Source: Diplosphaera chodatii
Lineage: Eukaryota > Chlorophyta > Trebouxiophyceae > Prasiolales > Stichococcaceae
NCBI GenBank assembly: GCA_032358165.1
Contig: JAALGY010000042.1
Location: 682,001-746,000 of the forward strand
Direction of reading: 5' to 3'
DNA length: 64,000 bases
Part shown: positions 60,452 through 64,000 of the stretch, in pieces
How the letters are laid out: every line of letters starts with the position of its first letter
Position numbering within the stretch: position 1 is the stretch's first letter
Translations under genes and position numbers: made by a program
Notes under the pieces: model-generated
Seen by the model: the letters and a program-made list of their open reading frames with translations, nothing else
What the model was told of the DNA's origin: nothing
Databases searched by the model: none

Positions 60452-60967
60452 ATGGGCAACAGTGCTTCTGTCGCAAAGCCTGAAGGCGTGGCCAGCCTGC
60501 ATGACCTGAAGGGTATCAAGAACATTGATGGAGAGTTAGTGGACTTCGAGGCGCTGAAGGGGAAGGTGGTGCTGGTAGTCAACGTGGCGTCCAAGTGCGG
60601 GTACACTGAGGGCGACTATGCAGGCTTCAAGGAGCTGCACGAAAAGTTCAGGGGGCAGCCATTTGAGATCGTTGGCTTCCCCTGCAACCAGTTCCTCAAG
60701 CAGGAGCCTGGTCTGTGTGTGGACATCAAGAAGTTTGCTGCAGCCAAGGGTTTCGAGGGCATGCTCATGGACAAGATCGACGTCAATGGCAAGAACGCCT
60801 CCCCCGTGTACAACTATCTGAAGGCACAGAGCGGCAAGACGGCGTCGATCAAATGGAACTTCACCAAGTTCCTGGTTGACAAGACTGGCACCCAGGTGGA
60901 GCGCTTTGGGACGAGGACGCCGCCAAAGGAGCTGGTCCCCAACATCGAGAAGCTGCTGGCTCAGTGA
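60452..60967 (+). CDS. GPX: glutathione/thioredoxin peroxidase-like protein (Cys-type GPX)
   Basis: Intronless, 171 residues from ATG 60452. It starts MGNSASVAKPEG, a good N-myristoylation sequence (Gly2, Ser6). The reading frame stays open upstream to another ATG at 60293, which would add 53 residues. The GPX fold is complete: VVLVVNVASKCGYTEGDYAG carries the peroxidatic Cys (codon TGC, not selenocysteine TGA), then IVGFPCNQFLKQEPG, DVNGKNASPVYNYLKAQ and KWNFTKFLVDKTG with the catalytic Gln, Trp and Asn. In plant and algal GPX the resolving Cys sits in 'FACTRF'/'EFCQRNF'. Here the equivalent stretch is KKFAAAKGF, without Cys; a Cys instead occurs seven residues earlier (GLCVDI). NQFLKQEPG also replaces the usual NQFGGQEPG. 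It reduces peroxides, probably with thioredoxin. Confidence 0.93.
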   Translation: MGNSASVAKPEGVASLHDLKGIKNIDGELVDFEALKGKVVLVVNVASKCGYTEGDYAGFKELHEKFRGQPFEIVGFPCNQFLKQEPGLCVDIKKFAAAKGFEGMLMDKIDVNGKNASPVYNYLKAQSGKTASIKWNFTKFLVDKTGTQVERFGTRTPPKELVPNIEKLLAQ

Positions 60968-61470
60968 GCGATGCGACATCACAGCAGGATGCCTGAGGCC
61001 TGCAAAGTGATGCGGGCACACAGTTGAGAAAGCAAACATCAGGGTCTGGGCGGGGGTTGACAATGTTGAATGAAGCAGCAACGAACCTGAGGGCTGCCGG
61101 CCTGGGGACAACATGCAATGAGACTGCAGTGCTCGGTCTCCATGAACTTCAGAGCGTCTTATCCAGATCAGCCCGAGTCCTAGTTTGACAATGTGAGGTG
61201 TGTTTCGTGTTTAGTATTCAGCACTGTGTACTATTTGCGTCTGGTCAGCGCTGGTTCTCAGAACCTGGAAGCCATCATTGCACGAAGAAGTCTGAACAGT
61301 TGTATGCGTTCCTGCGAATGTAAGCCTCGATGCTGTGTCATACTTCTGGACTTCCTGCACTTCATCAACCAAGCAAACATTGACATTGCCATTGGCGAAC
61401 TGTCGGATGGTCTGTATGTGCCTGCAACGCCACCACGTTCCTGCTGCAGACGGCCCTTGTGAGTCGTTGG
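60968..61470. other. convergent intergenic GPX - membrane-protein gene
   Basis: GPX 3' UTR with TGTAA at 61319-61323, and the 3' flank of the minus-strand gene ending at 61471. Confidence 0.5.
61319..61323 (+). promoter_or_regulatory. TGTAA polyadenylation signal of GPX
   Basis: TGTAA 352 nt after the GPX stop. Confidence 0.45.
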
Positions 61471-62793
61471 TCACAGGAACCGCTCATACGCTTCCAGCAG
61501 CTGCCAGCACAGGGAGGCGCCAACAAGCGTGGCCACGGCACCGAATGCAGCCTGCCGCAGCCAGCTGCCCGGCGGCTGCTGCTCCTCCGCCTGGGGCACC
61601 CCGCACAGCGCTGCATACTCCCGCCGCGCCCGCCTCTCGTGGTGCAATACCTTTGGAAAGAAAAGCGAGCAGTTGCCCAGTCACAGCAGCTTGCTGCTGC
61701 CAGGGCACTGGCGACACTGGCGGCACAACACTTTGCAGCAGGCCCCACTACTTCTGCCGTATTGCAGCGTGGTCTGCGCGCCAGGATGCTGTAACTTCAT
61801 CGCTGGCTGCCATCCCAGACAGGTGCAGCGCAGTTGACCACTCACCCACAGGGAAGGTCCCACAAAGCCGATGGCCAGCTGCAGGCCGCCCAGCAGCAGC
61901 GGGCACCCGTGCGCCGGCTGGAACTGCGTGCCTGGGGTAGAGTACACACTTGCGTTTAGAGGTGTGAAATCGCAGGAAATGCGCAGCTGTGAGCTCCGTC
62001 ATGAGCCTGCATGTCCACGAACGCTTGGTGGGGAGTCGGCTGCGTGCTGGGGAGTGTGCCCACCCACCCAAGTATCTGTTGCAGGCCAGCACGAAGCTGC
62101 TGAAGAGGGAGCCGCCGCCATGCTGCGAGTCCTGCCCGTCTGCCATGATGCCCTGCAATTGCAGTGAATGCCGCCGTCGTCCTGTTCCACCTCATGATGG
62201 CGCCATTGCGTTGGGCCATTGGCCATGATGCTCAGATGATTTCAGGTGGTAACTGCTCACCTGCCATCCACTGCAGGTGCGTTTGTTCAGCTGCCAGCCG
62301 ATCGCAAGGCTGGTGGCTTGCAGCCACAGGTGGTTCGTAAAGCGCAACTGCATGTAGTGCAGTGTCACACCCTGTCGGCGAGTTTATGACACAAGAACAG
62401 ACCTAGGTGAAATGAGCTGTGCTGGCATAGGAGTGTGCTCTGCAGACACAGCAGGGGCCACTCACCCTGAAGAACAGGGAGAACATGGCCAGCTGCACGC
62501 ACTTCGAAACCAGCACCACGTTCAGCAGCCTGGGCGGCGGCCCCTCAGCCGCTCCGTTCTGCGTGTTGGTTGCAGCTGGATCGCGAGCAGTTTACAGTGA
62601 CAGCAGCACCTTCCCGTAAGGGGCACACTACAGCATGCGGCAGTGTTAAGGAATGCATCGCTCCCCCGCACACCTTCGGGTTGAACTGGCCCTGCAGCGC
62701 TGCTGTGCGCAGGAAGCGCATGACGAAGACGAGCGGCTCCCGATGCCGCGTCCACCGCTTTGTGCCCAGGAGCCAGGGCATAAGCGTAGATAC
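61471..62793 (-). CDS. multi-pass membrane protein, unknown family (5' end unresolved)
   Basis: Exons: 62793-62674, 62558-62466, 62371-62261, 62152-62068, 61931-61846 and 61650-61471 (TGA); phases agree throughout. Protein-like segments in order: STLMPWLLGTKRWTRHREPL, FVMRFLRTAALQGQFNPK, RLLNVVLVSKCVQLAMFSLF, TLHYMQLRFTNHLWLQATSL, SLFSSFVLACNRYLG, CPLLLGGLQLAIGFVGPSLW, and a C-terminal helix AAFGAVATLVGASLCWQLLE after a charged loop (HHERRARREYAALCGVPQAE). At least four membrane segments with basic loops. Further 5' exons probably extend to about 63180: MSLAFYDPALEEGFKRYG is open on the minus strand at about 63186-63133, and HWSQRLWYAAAAPAYGWARV near 62940. The family was not recognised. Confidence 0.6.
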
Positions 62794-63189
62794 CTACGGC
62801 AGTGTTGAGCGGCTTCCTTGAGCGAGAGAACGACTGCTGCAGCGGTGCACAGTTGATTGAAATCGCCACAGCGTTGATACACTCGTGCCCATCCGTACGC
62901 AGGAGCAGCAGCTGCGTACCACAGCCGCTGCGACCAGTGCGCGGTTGTGCCAGTCTGCTGTAGCTGGGATGCGGAAGAAAGTGAGGGTCCAAATGAAACA
63001 CCCCATGGCACAGAAGGAAAGATCCGGCTTCGTGTACTGCTGTGCATGGTACCTGTGTCCCATATGTGAGCCTCTGTCGGCAGGAACATCTGCAGGTGAG
63101 GTTAAGTTGACGAGAAAGCGCGTGCCTGCACCGTACCTCTTGAAGCCTTCCTCAAGTGCGGGGTCATAAAACGCCAGCGACATACCCAC

Positions 63190-64000
63190 ATGCCCCTTTG
63201 GTGATCAGATAGCAGCTGTGGCCACTATGAGAGGGCTCACACCTGTTGCATCTGGCCTGACCAGCACCTCAACATGCGCATGTGCCTCACTAAGCACATG
63301 CATTGGCGTAGGTGCAGCTACAAGCACAGCTGGTAGGTGACGTTTGGATCGCACATGGCGACAAGCTGAAGCTGATCCAAAGGTTGTTCAGACGTTCGAG
63401 GTAAGCAGGGCGTATCCTGCAGGCTTCAGCTCAACAGCAGATGTGACGCAGTCGAATGTCAGAAACAATACAACGCACAGCGCTAGTCTGGATGCGAGAG
63501 AACTTGTCTGATCTTGAGATATGCATCAGTTTGCCCGATTGACTTGGCTTGACCCGATAGATTGAACCTGTGACACTTTGTGTACTGGCAAGTACACACA
63601 CAACTTGCTTCGGCTGCCAATTACTAACAGGCTATGCTCATTAGCATCAGCACCCTGACTTGGACCATGCCCTAAGACGACTTCATGCACCTGCAGTATT
63701 CACTCTGCTAAGCAACTCAACGAGGCCCATCTACTCCTTGTCAGAATGCATTGCTCACACATGCATGTCCACCATGTCAGCGAATGCGTGCTGAACTGCT
63801 GTTGCCGCCACACTCCTCATCGGAGGATGTAATGGATGCTGCCCGCAGCGGCTGCAGTCCTGCATCAGGGCTGGGCGACCGCTGGAACGCACTGACGGTG
63901 ACAGCCGCTGCACCACCATGTATCAAACAGCATTAGTATGACAAACAAGACCAGTAGCATGACACGTGGGTGCATGCAGCATTGCTCGGACCCCGCAGCT
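63190..64000. other. right edge, no gene assigned
   Basis: Probable promoter side of the minus-strand membrane-protein gene. Open frames here start at non-ATG codons and show no domain features. Confidence 0.4.

Overview
The window is nuclear DNA of a green alga, most likely a Chlorella-like trebouxiophyte. Genes are moderately GC-rich and cut by many short GT-AG introns with pyrimidine-CAG acceptors. Several plus-strand genes are followed by TGTAA, the green-algal polyadenylation signal. Products include plastid photorespiration, sulfate-assimilation and apocarotenoid enzymes, plus a tandem pair of short plastid LEA proteins like the hardening-induced hiC6 proteins of Chlorella. There are no bacterial operons, CRISPR arrays or recognisable transposons. 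Gene models were spliced by eye: splice sites were accepted when reading frame, intron phase and protein similarity agreed. First exons (transit peptides) are the weakest part.

Layout. 1-590 (+): 3' end of an NFKBIL1-like gene. 886-1984 (-): DUF3007 plastid membrane protein. 2722-5442 (+): PLGG1 glycolate/glycerate translocator, head-to-head with the DUF3007 gene. 5862-8987 (-): ZNF830/CCDC16-like protein. 9601-10134 (+): intronless ISCU scaffold. 10690-11679 (+): BTB protein. 12582-13834 (-): plastid-targeted membrane protein of unknown function. 14217-17723 (-): CAP10-type glycosyltransferase. 18958-22266 (+): ATP sulfurylase. 23319-27251 (-): calponin-homology protein with a Gln/Ala/Pro-rich tail. 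28265-33565 (-): 1,355-residue Ser/Gly/Ala-rich single-pass membrane protein. 34532-36342 (+): RDD-like membrane protein. 39753-43001 (+): leucine-rich-repeat/coiled-coil protein. 43636-47321 (+): carotenoid cleavage dioxygenase. 48144-50372 (+): RluA-type pseudouridine synthase. 50994-52147 and 52623-54125 (-): tandem LEA genes. 54518-59730 (-): prolyl-tRNA synthetase with an N-terminal GST-like domain. 60452-60967 (+): glutathione peroxidase-like protein. 61471-62793 (-): multi-pass membrane protein of unknown function.

The genes do not form one pathway. Shared themes are plastid metabolism and stress: PLGG1 (photorespiratory carbon export), ATP sulfurylase (sulfate activation), the CCD (apocarotenoids), LEA proteins (freezing/desiccation) and GPX (peroxide removal). 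The most unusual items are the GST-ProRS fusion, the GPX with a displaced resolving cysteine, two GC-AG introns, a pentanucleotide repeat starting at a splice donor, intron gain or loss between the LEA paralogues, and the large low-complexity membrane protein.
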